Below the pieces are notes generated by a model, which did no database searches, had not been told where the DNA came from, and saw nothing but the letters and a program-made list of their open reading frames with translations. 64,000 nucleotides of DNA from Bacteroidia bacterium (lineage in GTDB: Bacteria > Bacteroidota > Bacteroidia > 2-12-FULL-35-15), in NCBI GenBank assembly GCA_030654175.1, contig JAURXZ010000001.1, forward strand, positions 275,685 through 339,684. Direction: 5' to 3'. This document shows positions 18,374 through 27,216 of the stretch, in pieces. A program made the translations under genes and the position numbers. Numbering within the stretch: the first letter of the stretch is position 1; each line of letters starts with the position of its first letter.

Positions 18374-18769
18374 TTATTCATCCTTTTCTATTATCTCTTT
18401 TAAAGTGCTTGCTGCAATAGGTCTGGTTAAAAAATCTGAAATATCAGAATAGGTTTTTGCCTTTTTTTTATCTTCGGGCGAGCTTGACGATGTAATAATG
18501 TAAATCGCTGTCTTTGAGCCAACTTGAAGTTTAACAAATTCATCCATAAATTGCCATCCGCCCATCACCGGCATATTTATATCCAACAATATAATATCAG
18601 GCATATCTTCCTTAGAAACAAGTGATTGCGTTAAAGTGTTTAAGGCAACTTCCCCGTTATTAAAAGATAAAATTTTGATATCACTATTTAAATTTTTGAT
18701 AATAGTAGTTAATATGAACTGATTAATTTCCTCATCATCAATAATGCAAATTGTTTTATTTTTTTTCAT
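18374..18769 (-). CDS. Single-domain response regulator (receiver only)
   Basis: 131 residues, a stand-alone CheY-like receiver. IIDDEEINQFI carries the acidic pocket, ILLDINMPVMGG the phosphoacceptor Asp, and YIITSSSSPED the Ser/Thr. The normally invariant lysine is replaced by arginine in DFLTRPIAA, which in other receivers weakens or alters activation. No output domain is present. It lies between the two transketolase halves with no kinase beside it; the nearest kinase genes are at 22.8 and 24.7 kb. Confidence 0.88.
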   Translation of the reverse strand: MKKNKTICIIDDEEINQFILTTIIKNLNSDIKILSFNNGEVALNTLTQSLVSKEDMPDIILLDINMPVMGGWQFMDEFVKLQVGSKTAIYIITSSSSPEDKKKAKTYSDISDFLTRPIAASTLKEIIEKDE

Positions 18770-18854
18770 TTTATGAAAGATACTATAATTTTCTGATTTT
18801 AAATAAACATTGAATAAAATTTGAATTCGTTAATTTTTTTTTGGAATAAAGTTT

Positions 18855-20270
18855 TTAATATAATTTTATTGCAGTTGAGGTTCCCGATTCAACCTTAAAT
18901 ATTTTTTCAATAGTATAAATAGTTTCTTTTGCATTTTTGGGACGGAATTCTACCCGATATCTTCCAGGCTGCAGAATAATATTTTCATTTGTTAAATTGC
19001 TGGTCAAATTACAAACCCAAACCATCTTGTTTTTTTCTTCAACATATAAACTTCCAGGGCCTTCACTCGGCTTGGCAATAAAAACACTTCCGGCTTGTGG
19101 GATCTCAATATAAGTGGTTTTGTTCTGAGCAATATCTACCTTATTTACCTTGATGCGGGGAAGTGTTAATATCTCCAGATCATATTTGCCCACAATGAAT
19201 TTTTCTGTTGTGTTAAAGTTTTGAATGTGAAGCGTTTGCATGTCTTCATTTCTACGGATAATACAATTCAGATTTTTATTGTAATCCGCATTACCCGACA
19301 TCTTTAAATTAAGATAACCCTGAGGTGCATCCACAGCAATAATATTGTGTTTCCCGGGTACCAGTTCGATACCGGTTTTTTCAACCGGAGGGATGGTATG
19401 TACCACCATTTTATAGGTTCCTATCGGATCAATAATTAAGGTGTCAGGCAGTCCTCTGTGATTGATAGTATGAATGTAATTATAACGAATGGCTCCTGAT
19501 TCTTCGTCATAAAAGGTCATGTTCACATCTGTTTCAGTCGGTCTCCCTATCTGGTCGTTTAGGTTTACCTGCACCGAAGTGTTATTCAAGGCTTGTGAAA
19601 TTACAATACTCAAAATGTTTTTAAAACTTGTTTCGCTGGAGGCATCATAAAATTTTCCGATACACCCAAACGAATTGATATAACTCTGGTCAAGTCCAAC
19701 GCCAATAACAAAAGGTTTTAATACGATCCCTTTTTTTTGAAGGGCCAGAGAAACAGCGCAAGGATCACCATCGCATTCCTCAATTCCATCGGTGATCAAA
19801 ATAACAATGTTTCTTATGCTTGCAGAGGAAGGAGAGGGGAAATCATCACCACATTGCTCCAAGGTATATGCGATAGGTGTGGTTCCTTTAGGAACAAGCG
19901 TTTTGATCCTGTTTTTTATTGCTGTAATATTATCCTTACCAAAAGGCACTTCCAGTTTGGTATCGGTACAGCTACGTTGAGGACGCAAAGGCACTTGATG
20001 ACCATAAGCCCGAAATGCGATCTCAAGATTTTCCGTTCCTCTTATACTGTCTAAAAACTCACTCAATAATTTTTTTGACAGATCCATTTTCATACCACTC
20101 TGCCATTGACCGAACATGCTATACGAACAATCAAAAACAAATAAAATACGTGTTAAAGGTTGCGATTGCTGGGAAAGTAAGTTAAAAGGGAGAAAGGCAA
20201 AAGTCAAAAGAAGCAAATATGTGCTGCACTTTAATTTTGATTTTTGAAATCTGAAATTATTTTTTTTCAT
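18855..20270 (-). CDS. Secreted von Willebrand factor A domain protein
   Basis: 471 residues. The signal peptide is YLLLLTFAFLPFNLLSQ (about 18-34). The VWA domain (about 40-225) has an intact MIDAS: FDCSYSMFG (D-x-S-x-S), the Thr in KGTTPIAYTL and the Asp in ITDGIEECDGD. C-terminal to this are repeated beta-rich segments (GTYKMVVHTIPP, GKYDLEILTLP, GRYRVEFRPK) reminiscent of Ig-like or carbohydrate-binding modules. The protein is probably periplasmic or surface exposed and binds a partner through a metal ion. No DUF58 or BatA/BatB-type neighbour is present. Confidence 0.82.
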   Translation of the reverse strand: MKKNNFRFQKSKLKCSTYLLLLTFAFLPFNLLSQQSQPLTRILFVFDCSYSMFGQWQSGMKMDLSKKLLSEFLDSIRGTENLEIAFRAYGHQVPLRPQRSCTDTKLEVPFGKDNITAIKNRIKTLVPKGTTPIAYTLEQCGDDFPSPSSASIRNIVILITDGIEECDGDPCAVSLALQKKGIVLKPFVIGVGLDQSYINSFGCIGKFYDASSETSFKNILSIVISQALNNTSVQVNLNDQIGRPTETDVNMTFYDEESGAIRYNYIHTINHRGLPDTLIIDPIGTYKMVVHTIPPVEKTGIELVPGKHNIIAVDAPQGYLNLKMSGNADYNKNLNCIIRRNEDMQTLHIQNFNTTEKFIVGKYDLEILTLPRIKVNKVDIAQNKTTYIEIPQAGSVFIAKPSEGPGSLYVEEKNKMVWVCNLTSNLTNENIILQPGRYRVEFRPKNAKETIYTIEKIFKVESGTSTAIKLY

Positions 20271-20274
20271 TTTT

Positions 20275-20345
20275 ACCTTTCTCCCTTTTGACTTTTGCCT
20301 TTCTCCCTTTTTTACTTTTAACTTTTGCCTTTCTCTCTATTAACT
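20275..20345. repeat. Pyrimidine-rich word repeat
   Basis: Repeats of cctttctcccttttgacttttg lie between the transketolase N-subunit and the VWA gene. A purine-rich counterpart (gggagaaaggcaaaagtcaaaag) lies within the start of the VWA gene at about 20188-20210, so a long fold-back reaches into the coding region. Confidence 0.5.
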
Positions 20346-20351
20346 TAGAAT

Positions 20352-21197
20352 TTAATAATCCCCCAAACTTTCGGCATTCTGACTCAAAGCCTGTGCCAAT
20401 TGTTCATTATTAGGAGCAACACCATGCCATTTATGACTACCCATCATAAAATCAACGCCATGTCCCATTTCGGTTTTCATTAAAATCAACACCGGTTTTC
20501 CTTTGCCTGTATGAGTTTTTGCTTTTTTGAGTGTTTCCACTACTTCTGATAAAACGTTTCCGTTCATAGAAAGAACGTCCCATCCAAAAGCTTCCCATTT
20601 AGCTTTTAAATCGCCCATTGGTAAAACCTGGTCAGTTGAGCCATCAATTTGTTGTCCGTTTACATCAATAGTTGAAATAATATTATCAACTTTCCTTCCG
20701 GCAGCATACATGGCAGCTTCCCAAATTTGCCCCTCCTGCAACTCACCATCTCCATGCAAGGTGTAAACCAAGCCATTATCTTTGTTTAATTTTTTAGCAG
20801 CCGCAGCTCCAATTGCTACCGATAAACCTTGTCCTAATGAACCGGATGCCACACGTATGCCGGGTAACCCTTCGTGAGTAGTAGGGTGGCCTTGTAAGCG
20901 GGAATCTAATTTACGGAATGTAGCAAGTTCTTTTACAGGGAAATATCCCGAACGAGCCAACACACTATAAAAAACTGGCGAGATATGCCCGTTGGAAAGG
21001 AAAAACAGATCTTCTCCAATACCATCCATGCTGAATTTTTCGGGATGATGATTCATTACATCAAAATAAAGAGATACGAAAAACTCCGTACAACCTAATG
21101 ATCCACCGGGATGACCTGAATTTACGGCATGAACCATTCTAACAATATCTCTACGAACCTGTGTAGTAACTTTTTCTAATTCTGATAATGAAGCCAT
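20352..21197 (-). CDS. Transketolase, N-terminal subunit
   Basis: 281 residues, the thiamine-diphosphate-binding half of transketolase. Visible motifs are VNSGHPGGSLGCTEFF, LSNGHISPVFYSVL, GSLGQGLSVAIGAA, and the ThDP motif HGDGELQEGQIWEA. The C-terminal partner is encoded at 17349-18320 on the same strand. The start ATG is at 21197 after an AT-rich fold-back spacer. Confidence 0.93.
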   Translation of the reverse strand: MASLSELEKVTTQVRRDIVRMVHAVNSGHPGGSLGCTEFFVSLYFDVMNHHPEKFSMDGIGEDLFFLSNGHISPVFYSVLARSGYFPVKELATFRKLDSRLQGHPTTHEGLPGIRVASGSLGQGLSVAIGAAAAKKLNKDNGLVYTLHGDGELQEGQIWEAAMYAAGRKVDNIISTIDVNGQQIDGSTDQVLPMGDLKAKWEAFGWDVLSMNGNVLSEVVETLKKAKTHTGKGKPVLILMKTEMGHGVDFMMGSHKWHGVAPNNEQLAQALSQNAESLGDY

Positions 21198-21592
21198 ATA
21201 TTTTAATTTTACAATTTTACAGTAGGCAATAAAAGCAATTTAACAATTTAGCAGTGTGCAATTTAGCAATAGGTAATGAGCAATGAAAGCGCTTTAGGAA
21301 ACAATTATTAATTTTTTACAAAAAAAATAGCTGTACGCTTTTTTTGTGATTTTTAAAATAACGCTCAAAAGTATCTATTTTTAAGCGTTTGGCGAGTATT
21401 GTTGAAAATATTAATTTATTGTTGAAAACTCAATTTTATAATTCTCAGAAGTATTTATCAAACGGCTTATTTTGGTATCTTTGCAAGCTAAAATAAACAG
21501 AGAGATAGAGAAAGAAGAAAATGGAGAATTTTTAATTCGTCAAATCTTTAAATATTCAACTCTCTAACTTACCAAATCAATAAATAAAAAAA
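21198..21592. promoter_or_regulatory. Divergent promoter region with -7 box for ychF
   Basis: A 395-base gap between the divergent transketolase and ychF genes. Bases 21205-21290 are word-like repeats (ttttacagtaggcaat, acaatttagcagtgtgcaat). TATCTTTG at 21476-21483 is an exact -7 match for ychF transcription, leaving a leader of about 105 bases that includes another word repeat at about 21505-21585. Confidence 0.55.
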
Positions 21593-22693
21593 ATGGCATT
21601 ACAATGTGGTATTGTAGGATTACCTAATGTTGGTAAATCGACTCTTTTTAACTGCTTATCCAACGCAAAGGCGCAGGCAGCAAACTTTCCTTTTTGTACA
21701 ATTGAACCCAATATTGGGGTAATAACTGTTCCGGATGAGCGTCTTTCTACTCTGGAAAAATTAGTTAAGCCCGAACGCGTGGTTCCAACCACAGTTGAAA
21801 TTGTGGATATTGCCGGTCTTGTAAAAGGTGCAAGTAAAGGAGAAGGCTTAGGAAATAAATTCCTTGCCAATATTCGTGAAACAAATGCAATTATACATGT
21901 ATTGCGTTGTTTTGATGATCCCAATGTAGTGCATGTGGATGGTACCATTAATCCGGTTAGGGATAAAGAAATTATTGATACTGAATTGCAGTTGAAGGAT
22001 CTGGAAACTGTTGATGCTAAACTTAAACGTGTTGAAAAACAAGCCAAAACCGGTAATGATCAGGAAGCAAAAAAGGCGTATGAGGTATTGTTGAATTTGA
22101 AAAGCTTGTTAGAACAAGGTAAATCGGCCCGTTCAGCAAATCTTTCAGAAAAAGATATGGTCTATATTGCTGATTGCTGTTTATTAACTGTAAAACCTGT
22201 TTTATATGTTTGTAATGTGGATGAAGCCGCTGTAAAAGCTGGTAATAGTTACGTTGATGCTGTTAAAGAAGCGGTAAAAACAGAAAATGCGGAAGTATTG
22301 ATCATTACTGCTCAAATGGAAGCGGAAATCGCTAGTTTGGAAACTTATGAGGAACGTCAGATGTTTCTTGCAGATATGGGACTTGCAGAACCAGGTGTAA
22401 ATAAACTGATCAAAGCAGCATACCGTATATTGAACCTTCAAACCTATTTTACAGCAGGTGTTAAGGAAGTACGTGCCTGGACTATCATTAAAGGCATGAC
22501 AGCCCCACAGGCAGCCGGTGTTATTCATACTGATTTTGAAAAAGGGTTTATCAGAGCTGAAGTAATTAAGTATAACGATTTTATTACCCTTGGCTCAGAA
22601 GTAGCCTGTAAAGATGCAGGCAAAATGGGCGTTGAAGGAAAAGAATATGTGGTGAATGATGGTGATATGATGCATTTCCGATTTAATGTTTAA
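21593..22693 (+). CDS. ychF: YchF/OLA1-family ATPase-GTPase
   Basis: 366 residues, exactly the family size. G1 GLPNVGKSTLFNCL (about 8-21), G3 DIAGLVKGASKGEGLG, the NxxE replacement NVDEA of the G4 motif typical of ATP-preferring YchF, and the C-terminal TGS domain from about residue 280 (FTAGVKEVRAWT, FIRAEVI). YchF binds ribosomes and acts in translation and stress control. It is monocistronic and near universal. Confidence 0.96.
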   Translation: MALQCGIVGLPNVGKSTLFNCLSNAKAQAANFPFCTIEPNIGVITVPDERLSTLEKLVKPERVVPTTVEIVDIAGLVKGASKGEGLGNKFLANIRETNAIIHVLRCFDDPNVVHVDGTINPVRDKEIIDTELQLKDLETVDAKLKRVEKQAKTGNDQEAKKAYEVLLNLKSLLEQGKSARSANLSEKDMVYIADCCLLTVKPVLYVCNVDEAAVKAGNSYVDAVKEAVKTENAEVLIITAQMEAEIASLETYEERQMFLADMGLAEPGVNKLIKAAYRILNLQTYFTAGVKEVRAWTIIKGMTAPQAAGVIHTDFEKGFIRAEVIKYNDFITLGSEVACKDAGKMGVEGKEYVVNDGDMMHFRFNV

Positions 22694-22779
22694 AATAGCA
22701 GTTCATAGTTAAAAGTTGAAAGTTAAAAAGATACCTCAACTTTAAACTTTTAAACTTTAAATTTTTTAAACTAGATTAA
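22694..22779. repeat. Fold-back spacer (AAACTTTAAAC words)
   Basis: catagttaaaagttgaaagttaaaa is followed by its approximate complement caactttaaacttttaaac. The same vocabulary recurs at 43195-43305 and 56360-56510. Confidence 0.5.
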
Positions 22780-24009
22780 ATGGATTCTAAAATTAGTAAA
22801 ACTCAACAGCAGCTACAATACATCGAGGATTTCCTGATTAAAATTGGCAACGGGGATTATAATTCTAAGCTTCCCATTACTGATGAAAATGATGAACAAT
22901 TGCTTGCTGTGCAAGTTGGGATAAATATGCTTGTAGAAGAGCTGAATGAAACCACTATTTCCAGAGTTTTTCTCAATAGTATATACAATGGAATAAATGA
23001 TGTGCTTATTGTTCTCAATGAAAATGGTGAAATTCAGAATACAAACCATGTTGTTGAAGATCTTTTATTTTATTCTCAGGCTGAATTATTAAACCAATCC
23101 TTTGAAAAATTATTTCCAATAAGCGACATTGACAACGTTAGAAATTCTATAAGAACCACCTTCGAACAAAACAAAATTCAAGAATTAGGTTTGAATCTTA
23201 AATCTAAAGATAACTCCATTATACCTGTTTCGTGTTCGTTTTCTCCTCTTCATAATAATAAACAGGAATATTCAGGCACCTTGCTGGTTGCCAAGAATAT
23301 TACAGCATTATTAAATGCAAAAAGCCAACTTCAGGAAAAAAATGATGAACTGAATTTATTTGTTTATAAAGCTTCCCACGATTTGAAAAGCCCTGTGGCC
23401 TCAATGATGGCACTCATGGATTTGCATAGGGGAAGCGGAAATGCAGAGGAAAAGGAGATCTACTGTGAAAAAATAGGCGATTGTATTTCCAAGTTAAATG
23501 TAATCATGTCAGATCTGTTGGTTTTGGGACGGATAACCTATGGGGAGCTGGAATTTGAGAAGACCAGTATTAAAAATGTAATTGATAGTATTTTAAAAAG
23601 TATTGAATTTGTGGAAGGTTTTAAAGATATTGATCTCAATATCGTTATAGAAGACCAGGCCCAATTTATTAATACAGAAAAAGGGTTATTTCAAACTATT
23701 TTATTAAACCTGATTGATAATGCTGTAAAATACAGACAAAAAGGGCCTGAGCGATCTTTTGTCAATATTCATATTTCCTCTCAGGGAAAAGGGATTTTAT
23801 TTAAAATTGAAGATAACGGAATAGGAATTCCTGAAACACTGCAAGCAAGCATCTTTAAAATGTTTTACCGTGCCACTTCTACATCAAAAGGTACAGGATT
23901 AGGCTTGTATATTGTAAAAACAAGTGTTATTAAATTAGGTGGAACTATTTCCTTTGAAAGTACTCCTGGTAAAGGCTCTACTTTCAAAATATACCTGCCC
24001 TCCAAATAA
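22780..24009 (+). CDS. PAS-domain sensor histidine kinase (cytoplasmic)
   Basis: 409 residues, no membrane segment. An N-terminal helical region (1-55) is followed by a PAS domain (about 62-180, with GEIQNTNHVVEDLL) and HisKA with the phosphoacceptor in FVYKASHDLKSPVASM. The HATPase_c domain has an N box NLIDNAVKYR, DNGIGIP and GTGLGLYIVK. It should autophosphorylate in response to an intracellular cue. No receiver is encoded downstream in the same direction; the convergent NarL-type gene is tail to tail with it, so the cognate regulator is not evident. Confidence 0.92.
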   Translation: MDSKISKTQQQLQYIEDFLIKIGNGDYNSKLPITDENDEQLLAVQVGINMLVEELNETTISRVFLNSIYNGINDVLIVLNENGEIQNTNHVVEDLLFYSQAELLNQSFEKLFPISDIDNVRNSIRTTFEQNKIQELGLNLKSKDNSIIPVSCSFSPLHNNKQEYSGTLLVAKNITALLNAKSQLQEKNDELNLFVYKASHDLKSPVASMMALMDLHRGSGNAEEKEIYCEKIGDCISKLNVIMSDLLVLGRITYGELEFEKTSIKNVIDSILKSIEFVEGFKDIDLNIVIEDQAQFINTEKGLFQTILLNLIDNAVKYRQKGPERSFVNIHISSQGKGILFKIEDNGIGIPETLQASIFKMFYRATSTSKGTGLGLYIVKTSVIKLGGTISFESTPGKGSTFKIYLPSK

Positions 24010-24037
24010 AACTTATCAGTTGAAGCTATTCAGCCGC

Positions 24038-24688
24038 TCAATCCAACAAGTTATATTTAACGGCATACATTACAATGCCTGCTGTATTTTTAGCTCCGGT
24101 TTTTAATAAGATATTTTCTCTGTATGAATCAATTGTTCTCGGACTCAGGCATAGTTTATCCGCTATTTCCTTATTGGTATATTCCTTACAAATCAGGTTA
24201 ACAACTACAACTTCTCTTTCGGAAAGAGACTGAGTTGAGAAGGAAGGATTAACTTTTTTTGACTTCACCAATCCCTTCAGCATTGCACTTGAAACACGTG
24301 CATCAAAATAATAACCATTTTCTAAAACAGAATATATTGCCCCCACCACCTCTTCAATATCCTTATCCTTTGGTAAAAATCCACTTGCGCCCTTTTCCAA
24401 CAGGTGTATAATAAATTCATCATCAGTATGCATTGATAATACAATAATTTTAACGGCTGGATAAGTCTGTTTTAATGCAATTGTTGTTTCAATACCATCC
24501 ATTACCGGCATTTCCAAATCCAACAGCACAATATCAGGTTGCGTTATTTTTAGTTTCTCCAATAATTCTTTTCCATTTGAAGCCTCCATTATTACATCCA
24601 GATTATCATATTCTTTTAGCAAAGAAATAAGCCCTTGCCTAAAAAGGTGTTGATCATCAACAACAGCTATTGTTTTTTTGAGTTTCAT
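24038..24688 (-). CDS. NarL/LuxR-family response regulator
   Basis: 216 residues. The receiver has the phosphoacceptor in DIVLLDLEMPVMDG, a Ser in VLSMHTDD and Lys in FLPKDKDI. The C-terminal LuxR-type HTH runs from about 145 (LSEREVVVVNLICKEYTNKEIADKL, given as LSEREVVVVNL and TNKEIADKL). It lies 36 bases downstream of the NarX-like kinase gene and is its likely partner, acting as a DNA-binding transcription factor. Confidence 0.93.
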   Translation of the reverse strand: MKLKKTIAVVDDQHLFRQGLISLLKEYDNLDVIMEASNGKELLEKLKITQPDIVLLDLEMPVMDGIETTIALKQTYPAVKIIVLSMHTDDEFIIHLLEKGASGFLPKDKDIEEVVGAIYSVLENGYYFDARVSSAMLKGLVKSKKVNPSFSTQSLSEREVVVVNLICKEYTNKEIADKLCLSPRTIDSYRENILLKTGAKNTAGIVMYAVKYNLLD

Positions 24689-24724
24689 TGGTTATTGTTT
24701 ACCTTATTACCTATTAAATATTAT

Positions 24725-25540
24725 CTAATAAATAATAACTAAAGGTGTTTCAATTATTATTTTCGATTCCTTATTTCCTATTAAAATATATTGTAAAACA
24801 GAATTGGTGAGCTGTGCCCTGCTTAAAATACTTTTTAATCCAATTCCATCGCTTGATTCGGCTAACTGATGCATCATTTGGTTTGTTAATCCTTTTCCAT
24901 TATGAGTTATGGTGATGGTCATAAATTCACTTGTCGCATTTATTGTTAATTCAGTGGTTGAAGCGGAGGCATGTTTAATAATATTATTAATTATCTCTTT
25001 TATCAAACGGTACAATTGAATTTCGTTTTTTTTCTCGAGCTGGATGCTATCAACATTTATATTTAAATAAATATCAATTGCTCCGGATGAATTGACTTGT
25101 CGGCACAATTCTGTTATTCCTTTTATAAAACCCAATTTAACTAAAGTAGGTGGCATCAAATCATTTGAAATAACCCGGATAGCTGCAAGGGTATCTCCAA
25201 TCAATAGATTACTATTGCTTAACAGTGTTTCTGTAAGTATTTCATCATTCCGGTTTCGTTGAATTTTAGTAATGTTTAATTTTAAAACATTTAACATCAT
25301 ACCAATATCATCATGAATATTTGCAGCAATTTTTTTTCTTTCCTGTTCAGCTACTTCGATTGATGCATCCAGTAATTTGCGCTGATGGATGTTATCATTT
25401 TCCTTTATCAAAGCCTTATTGGCCATCATTTTTTTCTGATATAACAAAACAAAAAGCACAATAAATGAAACAAGGATTAATATTCCCATTGTTCCAAGAA
25501 CCACCAATGAAAACACGTCTATTTGATTCTTGTTTTCCAA
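24725..25540 (-). CDS. NarX-like (HisKA_3) histidine kinase
   Basis: 271 residues with one transmembrane helix (about 11-34) followed directly by a coiled coil and HisKA_3 with the phosphoacceptor in AEQERKKIAANIHDDIG. An N box EIINNIIKHA and a G box GIGLKSI mark the ATP-binding domain. The start is a TTG at 25540 inside the end of the upstream membrane gene; the alternative is an in-frame ATG at 25489, which would still keep the membrane helix. There is no periplasmic sensor domain, suggesting that the upstream membrane protein senses the signal. Confidence 0.88.
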   Translation of the reverse strand: MENKNQIDVFSLVVLGTMGILILVSFIVLFVLLYQKKMMANKALIKENDNIHQRKLLDASIEVAEQERKKIAANIHDDIGMMLNVLKLNITKIQRNRNDEILTETLLSNSNLLIGDTLAAIRVISNDLMPPTLVKLGFIKGITELCRQVNSSGAIDIYLNINVDSIQLEKKNEIQLYRLIKEIINNIIKHASASTTELTINATSEFMTITITHNGKGLTNQMMHQLAESSDGIGLKSILSRAQLTNSVLQYILIGNKESKIIIETPLVIIY

Positions 25541-26166
25541 AATCCTATACAGATAAAAATGTTAAAAAAAATATTTAAAAATTGGGGTATGGTCCACAGT
25601 GCATCCGAATAGATTGGTTGGTAAGTATAAACATAAATACTAAAAGCGAAAACTAACAAATTTCCTGAAAAATAAAATAGCACTCCTGAATTCACCCAAA
25701 AAAATGGCTCAGACAAAATATTTTCAAATATTAATTTACGCATTATATATAAAAATGAAACAAGCGCATACAGTGATAAGAATATCGATACTACTGATGA
25801 AGCAAGATTGTCCATAGTATTTATACCATTAATTTTATAATCAATAAATGCAGCAACTAAAAATACCCCGATGAATAATAGTAAATAGCCCGGCCATAAA
25901 TATTTCCTAAAAAACATATTGTAAAAAAAACTGATCAGTATAAATTCAATAATTGTAAAAAAACGGAAAACAAACATGTTGTTGATGCCTGATTCTGTAA
26001 GTCCGAAATTTACCATTTCGGTAACAAAACAAACGGAAACATATACAAACAGCGGGACCATGTATCCTTTTACAGTTTTAATGCTTAGCAAACCAATAAT
26101 TAATGGAGGCAAAGAAAAGAACGTGGTTATATATCCCAGGTAATCATAAAAAGTGCTGCTGCTCAT
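25519..26166 (-). CDS. Multi-pass membrane protein coupled to a kinase
   Basis: 215 residues from the ATG at 26166, with about seven hydrophobic helices and very little soluble sequence, ending in a basic FWKTRIK tail. It matches no family I can name. The gene overlaps the start of the HisKA_3 kinase by 22 bases, so the two are translationally coupled; the kinase itself has only one membrane helix. I infer that this protein is the sensory or signal-transducing unit of a three-gene system (membrane protein, kinase, NarL-type regulator). Confidence 0.7.
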   Translation of the reverse strand: MSSSTFYDYLGYITTFFSLPPLIIGLLSIKTVKGYMVPLFVYVSVCFVTEMVNFGLTESGINNMFVFRFFTIIEFILISFFYNMFFRKYLWPGYLLLFIGVFLVAAFIDYKINGINTMDNLASSVVSIFLSLYALVSFLYIMRKLIFENILSEPFFWVNSGVLFYFSGNLLVFAFSIYVYTYQPIYSDALWTIPQFLNIFFNIFICIGFWKTRIK

Positions 26167-26180
26167 ATATAACAAATAAA

Positions 26181-26205
26181 AAAGACGGATTGAAAATCCG
26201 TCTTT
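26181..26205 (-). terminator. Terminator of the 105-residue gene
   Basis: On the minus strand AAGACGGATTTTCAATCCGTCTT is a 9-bp perfect hairpin followed by TTTTATTTG, 31 bases after the stop of the gene at 26236. Confidence 0.75.
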
Positions 26206-26235
26206 AAAAATAGTGAAAATAAAAAGATTTTTCTA

Positions 26236-26553
26236 CTATGTAGCTGAATTTAATGGGTTATTTGCCCCACAACGTGGCGGACAAGCTATTCCCCTTTCGG
26301 CCAAAATACCGGTATACAAATCGTTCTCGCTTGTATTTGCGCCAACTATTATTAATTGCTTTGCCCCATTATTATCAATCGCATAATAAATACGTATCCC
26401 AACACAACCTGTCTGGTTAATAATAGCCTGAATAGCATCTTTTCCATAAAAATGGCCTTTTGTTGCACCAGGATTTGCATCACGATAAGTACGTGTCCAT
26501 TCAGCAGCTTCTGTTAATGTAATGGCGTGATTTTCTTTCCCTGTAAAGCTCAT
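26236..26553 (-). CDS. Conserved hypothetical protein (105 residues)
   Basis: 105 residues without signal peptide or membrane helix. It has a regular alpha/beta composition (TLTEAAEWTRTYRD, GKDAIQAIINQTGCVGIRIYYA, KQLIIVGANTSENDL) and ends in a Cys-containing IACPPRCGANNP. Proteins of this look recur in Bacteroidota, but I cannot assign a function. It is bounded by its own terminator and a long upstream spacer, and therefore transcribed alone. Confidence 0.6.
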   Translation of the reverse strand: MSFTGKENHAITLTEAAEWTRTYRDANPGATKGHFYGKDAIQAIINQTGCVGIRIYYAIDNNGAKQLIIVGANTSENDLYTGILAERGIACPPRCGANNPLNSAT

Positions 26554-26811
26554 AAGTTTATTCTGTTTATTAGTTAATTTATATTTTCTGCTAAAGTATA
26601 GATTTCTGGCTAATTATTTTCAGGTTCCAATTTATAAATTTAGTTAAACCTTTGATAAATAAACTGTTACGCAATCAAAGTGTTTTAAATACCGTAAAAA
26701 CACCCATAATTTACCGTGTTTTTACGGTATTCTCAAAAAGGGTGTTTTCACCTAAAAAAATTAAAGTTCTATGGAATATTTTTGTGAAGGTTAATAAATA
26801 ATGCTGTTTTT
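26554..26811. other. Divergent intergenic region
   Basis: An AT-rich gap. At about 26694-26750 it contains the inverted pair accgtaaaaacacc / gtgtttttacggt, a strong hairpin CCGTAAAAACACccataatttaccGTGTTTTTACGG. It could be an operator or part of a terminator-like structure for either direction. Nothing else was recognised. Confidence 0.5.
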
Positions 26812-26979
26812 ATGTACGAAGATTCGAAAATTGATTTAACAAACAAAGAGAATTTAGCCAATTGGTGCACTGAGCTTAATTGCGAAGAAGAAGATTTAAT
26901 TCATGCTGTTTTAAGAATTGGGAATAATGTAAAAAGTGTAAATGATTTTTTAATACTAAATCGAAAAAAGAAGGAATGA
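26812..26979 (+). CDS. DUF3606-like mini-protein
   Basis: A 55-residue open frame starting at ATG 26812. The layout fits the DUF3606 family: a short polar N-terminus, DLTNKENLANWCTELNC, then EEDLIHAVLRIGNNVKSVNDFL, that is the helix pattern with a conserved I-x-N and V-x-S. Members are small proteins of unknown role, common in Bacteroidota and Proteobacteria. It stands alone; no clear promoter was seen. Confidence 0.7.
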   Translation: MYEDSKIDLTNKENLANWCTELNCEEEDLIHAVLRIGNNVKSVNDFLILNRKKKE

Positions 26980-27216
26980 TCACACTTAAAAGATCGCTCA
27001 AGCGGAGATAATACTTTTAAAGTTGCTAATGCTGTTTTTATAGGTTGTTGCTCGTTTTAGGTCCAAATTAATTTAGTGCTATTTTCAAAACTTCTTAATA
27101 TTTGTATGTTTATCAAAATCTATTTTTTTTGTAGCAATTTTTTAAAAGACCATGCAAAATGTATTTTAATTTGTTCTCTTTGTTAACAAATTATAATTAA
27201 CCTAAAACCAAATACT

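Noticed and set aside
18374-20270. Receiver and VWA genes as a transposon inserted between transketolase halves
   Set aside because: No terminal inverted repeats, target duplication or mobility gene at the boundaries.
26694-26732. Riboswitch in the gap before the DUF3606-like gene
   Set aside because: A single long hairpin CCGTAAAAACAC/GTGTTTTTACGG without conserved ligand-binding bases; more likely an operator or terminator.
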